Translations under genes and position numbers: made by a program | Source: an uncultured Balneola sp. | GTDB taxonomy: Bacteria > Bacteroidota > Rhodothermia > Balneolales > Balneolaceae | Reading direction: 5' to 3' | Assembly (NCBI GenBank): GCA_913058495.1 | Contig: CAJXQC010000021.1 | Coordinates: forward strand, 1-48,324 | DNA: 48,324 nt | Part shown: positions 23,424 to 31,947 of the stretch, piece after piece | How positions within the stretch are numbered: position 1 is the stretch's first letter | Layout of the letters: the number at the start of each line of letters is the position of its first letter | Notes under the pieces: generated by a model | Databases searched by the model: none | The model's input: the letters and a program-made list of their open reading frames with translations, nothing else | What the model was told of the DNA's origin: nothing

Positions 23424-24281
23424 ATGAATTTCAGAACTTTCTTATTTTTATTAATAGCGTTGAGCTTTGGTCTAAGTTGTGATTCTTATTCACAATCATC
23501 AAAAAAAATTGAGCTTGAAAAGTTTAAACGAATCGATGAACCGGCCCGGGATGAAGTGTCTGGCATTGTAAAAGACCCGAGATTTGAGGATGTATTTTGG
23601 GTTCATGGAGATTCAGGAACCAAAAACAGAATCTATGCGATAAACAGTAAAGGCGAAGTGCTGCCGGACGAGGAATCTAAAGGGCTGGAAATCAAAGGGG
23701 TAAAAAACAGAGACTGGGAAGACATCACAATTGATGAAAATGGTAATATAATAATTGCAGATGTAGGTAATAATTGTAGTTGCAGATCTGATCAATCTAT
23801 CATCAGGGTAAAAGAATCCTCCACAACTGATCAATCAACTGAGAATTATGAAGTGTTCAAAATTTCATATCAAAAACCGGAAGGTTTTCTGTATAAGTTC
23901 ATAAATTACTCAATGGACGTGGAAGCTGTTTTCTGGAAAGAAGGAGAATTATTTGCGCTTACGAAAAGATTCAGGGGACGTGAGACAAAATTATTTAAGC
24001 TTTCAAAGCTGAAGTCTGAGGCTAATAATGAATTTCAGTTGGTACAAAAAATAGATTTTGACGATGAAGTTACAGCCGCTGAGTATGCATTCGGTAAGCT
24101 TGCGGTACTCACCTATAAGTCGCTATGGATCTTCAATGATGATGAAACTGAAGATATGTTCGATGGAGAAATTTCACATTATGAATTTGAAGCTGATCAG
24201 GTGGAGAGTGTTGCTTTTTTAGATTCTGAAACAGTGATGATCGTTGAGGAGAGTGGAGAAATTTACAGGTTAAAGCTATAA
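23424..24281 (+). CDS. Exported beta-propeller-like protein of unknown function
   Basis: The protein has 285 residues with an N-terminal signal sequence (MNFRTFLFLLIALSFGLSC). A cysteine at its end suggests a lipoprotein, but the GLSC box is imperfect and cleavage further on is possible. The mature part has repeating beta-strand patterns, with EVSGIVKD, FWVHGDSGTKNRIYAIN, NRDWEDITIDENGNIIIADVGNN and a CSCR pair, as in secreted beta-propellers such as SdiA-regulated or esterase-like domains. No catalytic motif is evident. The gene abuts the convergent membrane-protein gene with no space between stops. Confidence 0.7.
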   Translation: MNFRTFLFLLIALSFGLSCDSYSQSSKKIELEKFKRIDEPARDEVSGIVKDPRFEDVFWVHGDSGTKNRIYAINSKGEVLPDEESKGLEIKGVKNRDWEDITIDENGNIIIADVGNNCSCRSDQSIIRVKESSTTDQSTENYEVFKISYQKPEGFLYKFINYSMDVEAVFWKEGELFALTKRFRGRETKLFKLSKLKSEANNEFQLVQKIDFDDEVTAAEYAFGKLAVLTYKSLWIFNDDETEDMFDGEISHYEFEADQVESVAFLDSETVMIVEESGEIYRLKL

Positions 24282-24791
24282 CTATCTGAGATCGTACTCC
24301 GGGTTATTTAATTTTTGTTGGTCAGAATACGAGAGCTCTAAAACTTCGATCATTTCTGCTTTTTTAGGAAAAACTCTGATCATTTGTAAAAGGCTCAGAC
24401 CGGCTATTACTACAAATATAATATGTGTATTAAGCATGGTAAAGACCATAGCCAATAACGCAGCAGCTTCTAAAGTAACAGCCTGAATTAATTTACCTTC
24501 TCTGTAAGCGGAAAGTTTTTTAGCGAAATCCTGACTGTTTTTAACTTTGGTAATTTTCTTATTGAAAAATAAAGAACCCAGGTAAGTCATAAGAAGGAAA
24601 AAAATGATACTCCCGGCAATAAAGTAGATCATAAGTTCCGGAGCGAACTCAACGAGTGGAAGAACTTTCAAAAAAAATAGTACAGCAATCACAATTCCGA
24701 AATTGATAACTCCAAGGATAAAAGCCCCGAAAAGAATCTTAGCGGCTTTAAAATAGCCACCTATAGTTGTGTCTTGCTTATGCTGGTTCAT
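24282..24791 (-). CDS. Unknown membrane protein at the end of the men operon
   Basis: The protein has 169 residues. Hydrophobic stretches lie at about 13-42, 52-75 and 97-135, giving four likely helices, with a cytoplasmic-looking charged segment KKITKVKNSQDFAKKLSAYREGK between. Its ATG overlaps the menB stop by 4 bp, so it is translationally coupled to menB. I recognise no family. A role near quinone synthesis is suggested only by the operon. Confidence 0.75.
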   Translation of the reverse strand: MNQHKQDTTIGGYFKAAKILFGAFILGVINFGIVIAVLFFLKVLPLVEFAPELMIYFIAGSIIFFLLMTYLGSLFFNKKITKVKNSQDFAKKLSAYREGKLIQAVTLEAAALLAMVFTMLNTHIIFVVIAGLSLLQMIRVFPKKAEMIEVLELSYSDQQKLNNPEYDLR

Positions 24792-25624
24792 GATGGATTT
24801 CTGTCAAATTTATCCCAGTTCGGCTTACGTTTTTCAAGGAAGGCATTCTTTCCTTCTTCAGCTTCATCGGTCATATAAGCCAATCTGGTAGCTTCTCCTG
24901 CAAATATCTGTTGCCCAACTAAGCCGTCATCAATAAGATTGAAAGCATATTTGATCATTTTAATAGCAGTAGGGCTTTTACCTAAAATTTCTTGCGCCCA
25001 TTCATATGCAGTTGCTTCCAGCTCATCATGGGGAACCACTGCGTTTACCATTCCCATATCAAAAGCTTCCTGAGCATTGTAATTTCTTCCCAAAAAGAAG
25101 ATCTCTCGAGCTCGTTTTTGTCCAACTTGTCTGGCTAGAAGGGCAGAGCCGAATCCACCATCAAAGCTGGCTACATCTGCATCTGTTTGTTTAAAAATAG
25201 CGTGTTCCTTACTTGCTAAGGTCATATCGCAGGTAACATGTAAACTATGTCCACCACCAACTGCCCAGCCGGGAACAACAGCGATCACCACCTTTGGCAT
25301 AAACCGAATTAATCTTTGTAGTTCCAGAACGTTTAAACGATTAATACCATCACCTGCCTGATATCCGGTTTTTGAACGCACTCTTTGATCTCCTCCGGAA
25401 CAAAATGAAAATTTTCCGTCCTTGGAAGAAGGACCTTCAGCGCTTAATAAAACCACACCGATGTCATTGTCTTCTTTTGCATCAGAAAATGCCTCATACA
25501 TCTCAAATAGAGTTTTTGGACGAAAAGCATTTCTAACATCAGGTCTGTTGAAAGCAATTCGGGCAACGCCATTAAGCTTTCTATAAGTAATATCTTCGTA
25601 TTCTTTTACTGTATTCCAGTTCAT
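24788..25624 (-). CDS. menB: 1,4-Dihydroxy-2-naphthoyl-CoA synthase
   Basis: This crotonase-superfamily enzyme closes the second ring, converting o-succinylbenzoyl-CoA to DHNA-CoA. It has 278 residues. Visible are YRKLNGVARIAFNRPDVRNAFRPKT near the N-terminus, the oxyanion region FSFCSGGDQRVR, GWAVGGGHSLHVTCD, and the MenB-typical TDADVASFDGGFGSALLARQVG followed by KRAREIFFLGR. Length and motifs match MenB and not a general enoyl-CoA hydratase. It overlaps menH by 4 bp. Confidence 0.97.
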   Translation of the reverse strand: MNWNTVKEYEDITYRKLNGVARIAFNRPDVRNAFRPKTLFEMYEAFSDAKEDNDIGVVLLSAEGPSSKDGKFSFCSGGDQRVRSKTGYQAGDGINRLNVLELQRLIRFMPKVVIAVVPGWAVGGGHSLHVTCDMTLASKEHAIFKQTDADVASFDGGFGSALLARQVGQKRAREIFFLGRNYNAQEAFDMGMVNAVVPHDELEATAYEWAQEILGKSPTAIKMIKYAFNLIDDGLVGQQIFAGEATRLAYMTDEAEEGKNAFLEKRKPNWDKFDRNPS

Positions 25625-26442
25625 TTCAGCGTATTGGTTTGTATAAAGTTTTTAATTGTCTGAACAACAGCTTCGGGTTGTTCTAAATGTACTCTATGAT
25701 TCGCTTTTTCGAAAATTTCTAGAGAAGCCGGTTTGATCCGAGTTTGCATAGTACTCATAACGTTAACGAATTTTTGATCCTTTGCTCCGGCAAGCAATTT
25801 CACAGGCATTGATAAGATATTGAGATAATCTTTAACGCATGGCATACTTCCGGTTCCGAAACCCAGCAAGGAATTGCTCATTGATACAGGATCCTGTCTT
25901 TTTTGGATCTCCTCTATTTCATTTCTCATTCGCTCAGTTAAAAGCTCTGATTCAAAAATCGGGAGCTTTTTCCATTCCTCAAGGAATTGATTGAAATTTC
26001 CCATTATCGAATCAGCACGTTGCCCATCTAAAGCTTGTCTGGCCTGACGCTCTTGTTCATTCTCGATTCCAAAAGTAGTGCTTTCAAGTATCAAACCTTG
26101 TATAAGATCGGTGCGCTGTAAAGCAACTTGTAAAGCAAGCCTTCCGCCCATGCTGTATCCGTATAGGAAGAGCGGATATTGAAATTGTTCGGAAATTAGT
26201 TTGATGAGATCAGCTGATTGTTCTTTTGATGCAAACCGATAATGCATTTCAGAGCCGTCCGTTTCTCCATGTCCTAATAGATCAATGGTAATCGGATTGC
26301 AAAAATCAGAAAGAGAAGGAATCAATTCCTGAAATGATGTGTGGCTACCCATAAAGCCGTGCAAAAGAACTAAAAAAGGTAGTTGTTCTTTGTTTTGATG
26401 AATCTCATAGTGATATTGAATTCCTCTGATCTTAATCTTCAT
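25621..26442 (-). CDS. menH: Alpha/beta hydrolase, probable SHCHC synthase
   Basis: The catalytic triad is visible: Ser in GYSMGG, Asp in AGAKDQKF and His in ANHRVHLEQP. The N-terminal LVLLHGFMGSHTSFQELIP supplies the oxyanion hole. MenH removes pyruvate from SEPHCHC to give SHCHC. The call depends on its place between menD and menB, because sequence alone cannot separate MenH from other small hydrolases. I use ATG 26440-26442 (MKIKIRG, 273 residues). An upstream ATG at 26484 would overlap menD by 53 bp. Confidence 0.85.
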   Translation of the reverse strand: MKIKIRGIQYHYEIHQNKEQLPFLVLLHGFMGSHTSFQELIPSLSDFCNPITIDLLGHGETDGSEMHYRFASKEQSADLIKLISEQFQYPLFLYGYSMGGRLALQVALQRTDLIQGLILESTTFGIENEQERQARQALDGQRADSIMGNFNQFLEEWKKLPIFESELLTERMRNEIEEIQKRQDPVSMSNSLLGFGTGSMPCVKDYLNILSMPVKLLAGAKDQKFVNVMSTMQTRIKPASLEIFEKANHRVHLEQPEAVVQTIKNFIQTNTLK

Positions 26443-28153
26443 TTTCCGAAGATAAAGAGAAATTCCAAAGCTTGTGTCGTTCAATCATAGAATCATCAGC
26501 GTCAGTTATACATTCAATTACATGAACACCGGGTTTATCAACATAGCTTTCAAAAGCGTTGGCAAACTGTTCGGGTTTTGATACAAGAGTATGATCCACA
26601 TTAAATCCCCTACACAAAGAAACGATCCGAACATCCTGAGGAGTCTCAAAAAGCTGATTATGTTTCTTCTTGAATTTATACACGGGCAACATTCGAAAAA
26701 TAGTACCACCTCCATTATTCAGTACAACTATGATAAGTGGCTCATCAATATTTCTTGCAAGTAACAGAGCGTTAACATCGTGCAGAAAAGCGATATCTCC
26801 GATAAACAGAACTCCTGTTTTTTTCAGAACGCTGCTTAATCCTGCCGTTGTAGAAATGATTCCGTCAATTCCGGCAGCGCCCCGGTTTACATAAATTTCC
26901 TGTCCTGAAAAGTCAGTAAACAGAGCCAGATCCCGAACAGGAAATGAGTTCGAAAGCATAACAAAACTCTTCTTGGGTATCAGATCACCGGCTTCCTTAA
27001 AAATATATCCATCTGTAAGCGGAGTTGAGGGAAGTATATTGTCTACCAAAAAAGAAGAATATTTCTTTGAGACTTTTTTCCATTCTTTAAGCCATTTAGG
27101 GGACGCATTTCCATTAATATCAGGAATGGAAAGAGGACTTTTTAAATGGATGGTTCGGTCAGGTGGAGTATCTCCGTCATTTGGCACTTTAATGCTTGCA
27201 AAGCTGATTTGGTGAATATCATCACACTCAGAAAGTAATTCTTGCACGCCTTTTGAAATAGGAAATGACCCCGCCCGAATTATCAGGTCTGGTTTAAGTT
27301 GATCTCTGAAATCCGGATCTTTTAAAAAACCTGAGTATCCCGGTATAATATGCTTTGAGTTAGGAATGTTAGAGCCCGGTTCGGCAATTACAGGAGCGGA
27401 TAAAGCACGAGCAAGAGGAGTGATAAATCCAAGTTCTGTTCTGCTGGTTTTGGGACCAACAATTATTAAAGGTTTTTCAGCTGATATAAGTTGAGACCAG
27501 AACTTTTCTCCTAAAGCAGTTTCTTCGAGCGTTTGAGAATAATCTGTTTGAGTTCGTTTGGAATGATTAAGATTTTCCTTTTCAATAAGTTTTAAAAAAT
27601 CAGCTTCAGGCTCAAAGGGTTTATCAAAAGAGAAATTGATATGTGAAACACCTGTAAATTCAGTTGCACATTGAACAGCTTGTCTTGCAGCAACTTCAAC
27701 TCTTTTTTGGCTATTTGGTTCTGTTCTTGGCTCACCGATCTCATGAAAGAAAACGGGTTGAGTACCAAAGATCTTAATTTGATCAATTGTTTGTGAAGAT
27801 CCTAAACCTCGTAAGTGTGGCGGTCGGTCAGCACTGGCTATGATCATGGGTGTACCGGAGTTGGTAGCTTCATGAACTGCAGGACTATAATTAGCCAACG
27901 CTGTTCCTGATGTGCAAACCAAAACACTGGGAATACCCGAAGCTTTAGCTTGTCCTAATGCTAAAAATGAAGCAGATCTTTCATCTACAGCTATTGTTTT
28001 GTTAATTCCGGGATGTGCAGAAAAAGCTAAAGTAAGGGGAGTAGATCTTGATCCTGGTGAAATAACAACATCTCTTACACCTTCCACAAACAGGGATCGG
28101 ACAAAAAGAGTACTCCAGTAAAAAGCTAAATTTTGAGGCTCATTTTCTTGCAT
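26432..28153 (-). CDS. menD: SEPHCHC synthase (ThDP-dependent)
   Basis: This thiamine-diphosphate enzyme joins 2-oxoglutarate and isochorismate. It has about 573 residues from ATG 28151-28153 (MQENEPQNLAF); a TTG two codons earlier is also open. Motifs: VISPGSRSTPLTLAFSAHPG at the N-terminal ThDP domain, VDERSASFLALG with the conserved Glu, LVCTSGTALANYSPAV, and the C-terminal ThDP motif starting IGDIAFLHDVNALL and ending VLNNGGGTIF. It overlaps menF by 14 bp and menH by 11 bp, so the four genes form one operon. Confidence 0.96.
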   Translation of the reverse strand: MQENEPQNLAFYWSTLFVRSLFVEGVRDVVISPGSRSTPLTLAFSAHPGINKTIAVDERSASFLALGQAKASGIPSVLVCTSGTALANYSPAVHEATNSGTPMIIASADRPPHLRGLGSSQTIDQIKIFGTQPVFFHEIGEPRTEPNSQKRVEVAARQAVQCATEFTGVSHINFSFDKPFEPEADFLKLIEKENLNHSKRTQTDYSQTLEETALGEKFWSQLISAEKPLIIVGPKTSRTELGFITPLARALSAPVIAEPGSNIPNSKHIIPGYSGFLKDPDFRDQLKPDLIIRAGSFPISKGVQELLSECDDIHQISFASIKVPNDGDTPPDRTIHLKSPLSIPDINGNASPKWLKEWKKVSKKYSSFLVDNILPSTPLTDGYIFKEAGDLIPKKSFVMLSNSFPVRDLALFTDFSGQEIYVNRGAAGIDGIISTTAGLSSVLKKTGVLFIGDIAFLHDVNALLLARNIDEPLIIVVLNNGGGTIFRMLPVYKFKKKHNQLFETPQDVRIVSLCRGFNVDHTLVSKPEQFANAFESYVDKPGVHVIECITDADDSMIERHKLWNFSLSSENED

Positions 28154-29609
28154 ATTCAAGTGCTGAGAGCATTGGGATAAATTTAAGATTGGTCTCTTCC
28201 CATTCTTTCAATGGATCAGATCCTTTAACAATACCACATCCCGCATAAAAATTCACTTCATCTTTTTTAATTAATCCACTTCTAATTGCTACAACAAATT
28301 CCCCGTCTCCATTTGCGTTTATCCAGCCAACAGGTGCAGCGTACCAGCCACGGTCAAATTCTTCAAATCGGGAAATATACGGAACTGCTTGTTCTCTGGG
28401 ATAACCACCAACTGCAGGAGTTGGATGCAGGTTTTTTAAGACTTCTGTTTTGGATACTCCTTCTTTTATATGAGCTCTTATAGGAGTGTACAGGTGCTGA
28501 ACATTAGTGAGTTTCTTGATAGAGGGTAGCTTCGGAATATGTAAGGAATCAGAATAAGATTTCAGATTTTTGAAAATTGCATTTATAACAAATTCATGTT
28601 CGTTACGGTCTTTCTTGCTTTTCAGTAATTCATTTTCGAGCTGTGCATCTTCAGACGCGGTTTTTCCTCTTGGAGTGCTACCGGCAAGTCCTTCGGTGAG
28701 AATATAATCCTTATTAAAGGATGCGAGTCTTTCGGGAGTACAACCTATAAAACTCGCTTTATCGCTTTGTCGAATTAAAAAGGAATAACAGTCCGGGTAC
28801 TGATGTCTGAGACGGTTCAAAATGTGAGTATCAGAAACCGAATTAGATGTTTTGATATTTAGTTTTCTTGCAAGTACTATTTTCTCATATAAATTTTGAT
28901 CAATGTGACTGGTTGCATTTTCAATAGCAAACTTCCAGCCAAAGAATTCTTTAGAATCAGTATCGGGCAATGTAACCGTTTGATTATTTACATATTCAGA
29001 TTCCGTTTCGTAGGTATCTGTAGAACATAATTCATTCAAATAATCCAGTTTCTTGTAAATATTGTTTGCTACACTTTGGACTGTATCGTCAGAACTCAGT
29101 TTGAATGTAACTGTAAGCAGACAAAGTGAACCATTCACAATAACAGACCATTCAGGTAGAGTAAAGGAAGCTGCGCCAAATTCAGACCAATCTTTGCTTA
29201 CGTTATGATCGTGAAAAGAAAATCCTCCGAATAAATGGGGAGCTGTTTTGGAATGAGAAAGCTTAGAATAATGAAAAATCTCATTGATCAATTTTTTACC
29301 TGACTGAGAAGCATCTTTAAATCGGTTAGTACCGGTTGTTTGGATTCGGGATACTTCTCCTGCTGCTGCAATAGAAAATTCCTCAGAAGGTTTTTCCCAG
29401 TAATATTCAAATGATGATTTATCAGGGCTTTGCTCCAGTACAGCCAGTACATCAACTCTTTGAATCGGAAAAGAAAGAGAAAAGTACTTTTTTGATCCTT
29501 TCCTGAATAACTTAATAGCATTACTGATCTGCATTGAAAGTTCCTGCTTACTTATCTGATAATCAAATAAGGAGGTCAGAGAATGATTTTGCAAACGATT
29601 TTGAGGCAT
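28140..29609 (-). CDS. menF: Isochorismate synthase
   Basis: This chorismate-binding enzyme has 489 residues and is the entry step to menaquinone. The C-terminal catalytic domain (about 225-489) contains KIVLARKLNI, FIGCTPERLASF, LAGSTPRGKTASEDAQLENE, RNEHEFVI, HLYTPIRAHI, LHPTPAVGGYPRE, GWYAAPVGW and YAGCGIVKGSDPLKEWEET, all typical of MenF/EntC. The N-terminal half is less conserved. It is the first gene of the menF-menD-menH-menB operon. A perfect 18-bp palindrome lies 22 bases upstream of its ATG. Confidence 0.95.
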   Translation of the reverse strand: MPQNRLQNHSLTSLFDYQISKQELSMQISNAIKLFRKGSKKYFSLSFPIQRVDVLAVLEQSPDKSSFEYYWEKPSEEFSIAAAGEVSRIQTTGTNRFKDASQSGKKLINEIFHYSKLSHSKTAPHLFGGFSFHDHNVSKDWSEFGAASFTLPEWSVIVNGSLCLLTVTFKLSSDDTVQSVANNIYKKLDYLNELCSTDTYETESEYVNNQTVTLPDTDSKEFFGWKFAIENATSHIDQNLYEKIVLARKLNIKTSNSVSDTHILNRLRHQYPDCYSFLIRQSDKASFIGCTPERLASFNKDYILTEGLAGSTPRGKTASEDAQLENELLKSKKDRNEHEFVINAIFKNLKSYSDSLHIPKLPSIKKLTNVQHLYTPIRAHIKEGVSKTEVLKNLHPTPAVGGYPREQAVPYISRFEEFDRGWYAAPVGWINANGDGEFVVAIRSGLIKKDEVNFYAGCGIVKGSDPLKEWEETNLKFIPMLSALEYARK

Positions 29610-29631
29610 AAAAGCCTTATCCGTAATTAAC

Positions 29632-29649
29632 TTTCAATTTAAATTGAAA
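29632..29649. promoter_or_regulatory. Perfect 18-bp palindrome upstream of menF
   Basis: TTTCAATTTAAATTGAAA reads the same on both strands. It lies 22 bases before the menF start, where an operator would be expected, but it is made of A and T apart from two positions, so chance cannot be excluded. Confidence 0.4.
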
Positions 29650-29725
29650 ATAAGAATAGATAAGCCAAATCCCAAGAAAAACTACTGAATTAAATCAACA
29701 AGAGAGTTAAATACAGAAGTTTAAA

Positions 29726-30001
29726 CTATTGAGCGTCATCATCTTCACCGGAAGCGAAGGGGCTTTTAATACCTATTTCATTGAGATCATATTCGGCAAG
29801 TTCAAAAAAATATTCCCAGGCAGCTTCACTTTTTCCGTTTTCATCAACCCAGGTAGGATGGCTTTGCTTTATTAACCCAACAGCTCGTTTAGCATATTTG
29901 ATACGTTCCTGTTCGTCTTTAATACGGGGAAGTGCTGCAATCATCAGATCGAGATTATAGCCACAATCAAAGTCTTTTGGTTTTTTTTGGTCGATGAACA
30001 T
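29726..30001 (-). CDS. Small DUF4290-like protein
   Basis: This is a 91-residue soluble protein. DCGYNLDLMIAALPRIKDEQ, ERIKYAKRAVGLIKQSHPTW, then AWEYFFELAEYDLN and a terminal SPFA recall the pattern of DUF4290 proteins (YG.N...MI..., EER...A..., K.W.....Y.LD). Those are longer, so this may be a short relative or an independent family. The function is unknown. It lies upstream of menF on the same strand, but 116 bases separate them. Confidence 0.6.
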   Translation of the reverse strand: MFIDQKKPKDFDCGYNLDLMIAALPRIKDEQERIKYAKRAVGLIKQSHPTWVDENGKSEAAWEYFFELAEYDLNEIGIKSPFASGEDDDAQ

Positions 30002-30080
30002 CTTGGAAGGAATTTTAAGTTTTATTAAAAGTATGAAATTATTGAACTATTATAAATCATAATCTCAGTTTATATGATCT

Positions 30081-30560
30081 ATGAAGATTTGATTATCTGT
30101 TATATTTCAAATCATAATCTTTTGCTGTAACGCACATTCTCAGGATAACTCAGAAGATACCGAAAAACCACTGCACGTGCTTCAGTTTGAGGTGTTAGGC
30201 TATGGTGGGCTTTATTCATTAAATTTTGAACGAATAACAGCCAGACCAGCTGTTTTAAGAATGGGAATCTCATATCTGAATTCCGATGGATATATGGGTT
30301 TCAACGGTTTTACTTTTCCGATGTCTGTTACAGACTTGCTTGCTATGGATAAAGATTCATTTGCAGAGCTTGGTGCTTTTATGACATTAAGCACAATGGA
30401 TCAAAAGTTTGATGTTTGGCTTGGGCCCAGCTTTGGTTTTCGTGAGCAAAATCTTCAAAGAGGAGATGGAATGGTCAGGTTTTTCATTTCTCCCGGTTAC
30501 TCCACCCGATATAAAGAGTTTTTCATCACAGGAGGTTTGTCTTTTGGAAAGGGATTATAA
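30081..30560 (+). pseudogene. Exported outer-membrane-like protein gene with in-frame TGA at codon 4
   Basis: The frame ATG AAG ATT TGA at 30081-30092 continues after the stop as LSVIFQIIIFCCNAHSQ, a complete signal peptide, followed by a mature protein of about 140 residues rich in beta strands (EVLGYGGLYSLNFERITARP, KFDVWLGPSFGFRE, FITGGLSFGKGL). Change of a single base would restore an open gene of 159 codons. A GTG at 30177 can start the rest, but that product would lack the signal peptide. Either the gene is inactivated, the base is a sequencing error, or translation starts at an unusual codon. Similar short predicted barrels occur in Bacteroidota; the exact family is not recognised. Confidence 0.6.
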
Positions 30561-30636
30561 GAAAATCTGTTTAGCAGTTCATTTCACTCCGTAATATTCC
30601 TTAGCTTTAAGGAAATAAATAATCTGAATAATTAGA

Positions 30637-31620
30637 ATGTATTACAACTCAGTAATTGAAGCAGTAGGAAATACTCCTCTGGTAAAACTTCAAAAAATAG
30701 CTAAGAATGTACCCGGAACCGTATTGGCTAAAGTAGAATATTTCAATCCGGGACAAAGTATTAAGGATCGTATTGCCATTAAAATGATTGACGATGCTGA
30801 AGCTAAGGGATTGATCAAACCCGGAGGAACTATTATTGAAGGTACATCCGGAAATACAGGAATGGGTTTGGCTCTTGTTGCCATTCAAAGAGGGTATAAG
30901 TGTATTTTCACTACTACGGATAAGCAAAGCCAGTCGAAGGTAGATATTTTAAAAGCGTTGGGTGCAGAAGTGATCGTTTGTCCGACCAATGTGGAAGCAG
31001 ATCATCCTGACAGTTACTATTCAACTTCTAAGCGTTTAAGTGAAGAAACACCTAATTCATATTACCCTAACCAATACGATAACCTGAGTAATACACAGGC
31101 GCATTATGAGAGTACGGGACCGGAACTTTGGGAACAGACAGAAGGAAAGATCACTCACTTTGTAGCCGGAATGGGAACAGGGGGTACTATTTCAGGAACT
31201 GCAAAATTCTTAAAAGAGAAAAACCCGGATATTAAGATCATTGGTATTGACAGTGTAGGATCTGTTTACAAGAAATATTTTGAAACAGGTGAATTTGATG
31301 AAAATGAGATCAAGCCTTACATGACGGAAGGGATCGGTGAGGATATTATTCCTGAAGCAATAAATTTCGAATATGTTGACGAAGTTATTCAGGTGAACGA
31401 TAAAGATTCTGCATTAATGACCCGAAGGTTGTCAAAAGAAGAGGGTTTATTTGTTGGATGGTCATGTGGTTCTGCTGTAAAAGGAGCACTGGATTTTGCA
31501 AAAGAATATCCGCTAGGATCGAACGATGTTATGGTAATAATACTTCCTGATAGTGGAACCCGTTACATTGGTAAGATTTACAATGATGAATGGATGGAAA
31601 AACAAGGATTTTTAGATTAA
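30637..31620 (+). CDS. PLP-dependent cysteine synthase / cystathionine beta-synthase family enzyme
   Basis: The enzyme has 327 residues. The PLP lysine is Lys43 in PGQSIKDRIA. The substrate loop is EGTSGNTGMGLA (68-79), the phosphate-binding glycine loop is GMGTGGTISG, and SCGSAVKGAL lies near the C-terminus. The stretch YYPNQYDNLSNTQAHYESTG resembles cystathionine beta-synthase more than CysK, but the regulatory CBS-pair domain is absent. It should make cysteine or cystathionine from an activated or free serine. The exact acceptor is uncertain. The DUF3467 gene follows 6 bases later and is likely cotranscribed. Confidence 0.9.
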   Translation: MYYNSVIEAVGNTPLVKLQKIAKNVPGTVLAKVEYFNPGQSIKDRIAIKMIDDAEAKGLIKPGGTIIEGTSGNTGMGLALVAIQRGYKCIFTTTDKQSQSKVDILKALGAEVIVCPTNVEADHPDSYYSTSKRLSEETPNSYYPNQYDNLSNTQAHYESTGPELWEQTEGKITHFVAGMGTGGTISGTAKFLKEKNPDIKIIGIDSVGSVYKKYFETGEFDENEIKPYMTEGIGEDIIPEAINFEYVDEVIQVNDKDSALMTRRLSKEEGLFVGWSCGSAVKGALDFAKEYPLGSNDVMVIILPDSGTRYIGKIYNDEWMEKQGFLD

Positions 31621-31626
31621 AATATT

Positions 31627-31947
31627 ATGGCAGAACAAAACCAAACAATGAACCCGGGACAAATGGAGATCGAACTCAAAGAAGATGAGGCTACCGGGAC
31701 GTATTCAAATCTCGTGATGATCACTCATTCTCCATCAGAGTTTATTTTAGATTTTATCGCAGTTATGCCGGGTGTTCCAAAAGCAAAAGTAGTAAAAAGA
31801 ATGATCTTGACACCTGATCATGCAAAAAGACTAGCAAATGCATTGAACGATAATGTGAAGAAATTTGAAGATGAGCATGGAGCTATTAATTCAAGTAAGG
31901 AAAAGGTAGATATACCAATGTACAGAGGACCTGTACCTGAGGCTTGA
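31627..31947 (+). CDS. DUF3467 family protein
   Basis: The 106-residue acidic protein has the DUF3467 pattern: MEIELKEDEATGTYSNLVMI, HSPSEFILDFI, MPGVPKAKVVKRMILTPDHA, then KRLANALNDNVKKFEDEHG. Members are soluble and uncharacterised and occur across many phyla. It follows the cysteine-synthase-like gene by 6 bases. Its stop is directly followed by the stop of the convergent lptG gene. Confidence 0.9.
   Translation: MAEQNQTMNPGQMEIELKEDEATGTYSNLVMITHSPSEFILDFIAVMPGVPKAKVVKRMILTPDHAKRLANALNDNVKKFEDEHGAINSSKEKVDIPMYRGPVPEA

Noticed and set aside
26443-26484. Upstream ATG for menH
   Set aside because: It would overlap menD by 53 bp and adds residues before the conserved start MKIKIRG.
30409-30594. 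Alternative-frame open reading frame over the end of the outer-membrane-like gene
   Set aside because: Its composition is not protein-like, and the main frame carries the beta-strand pattern to its own stop.
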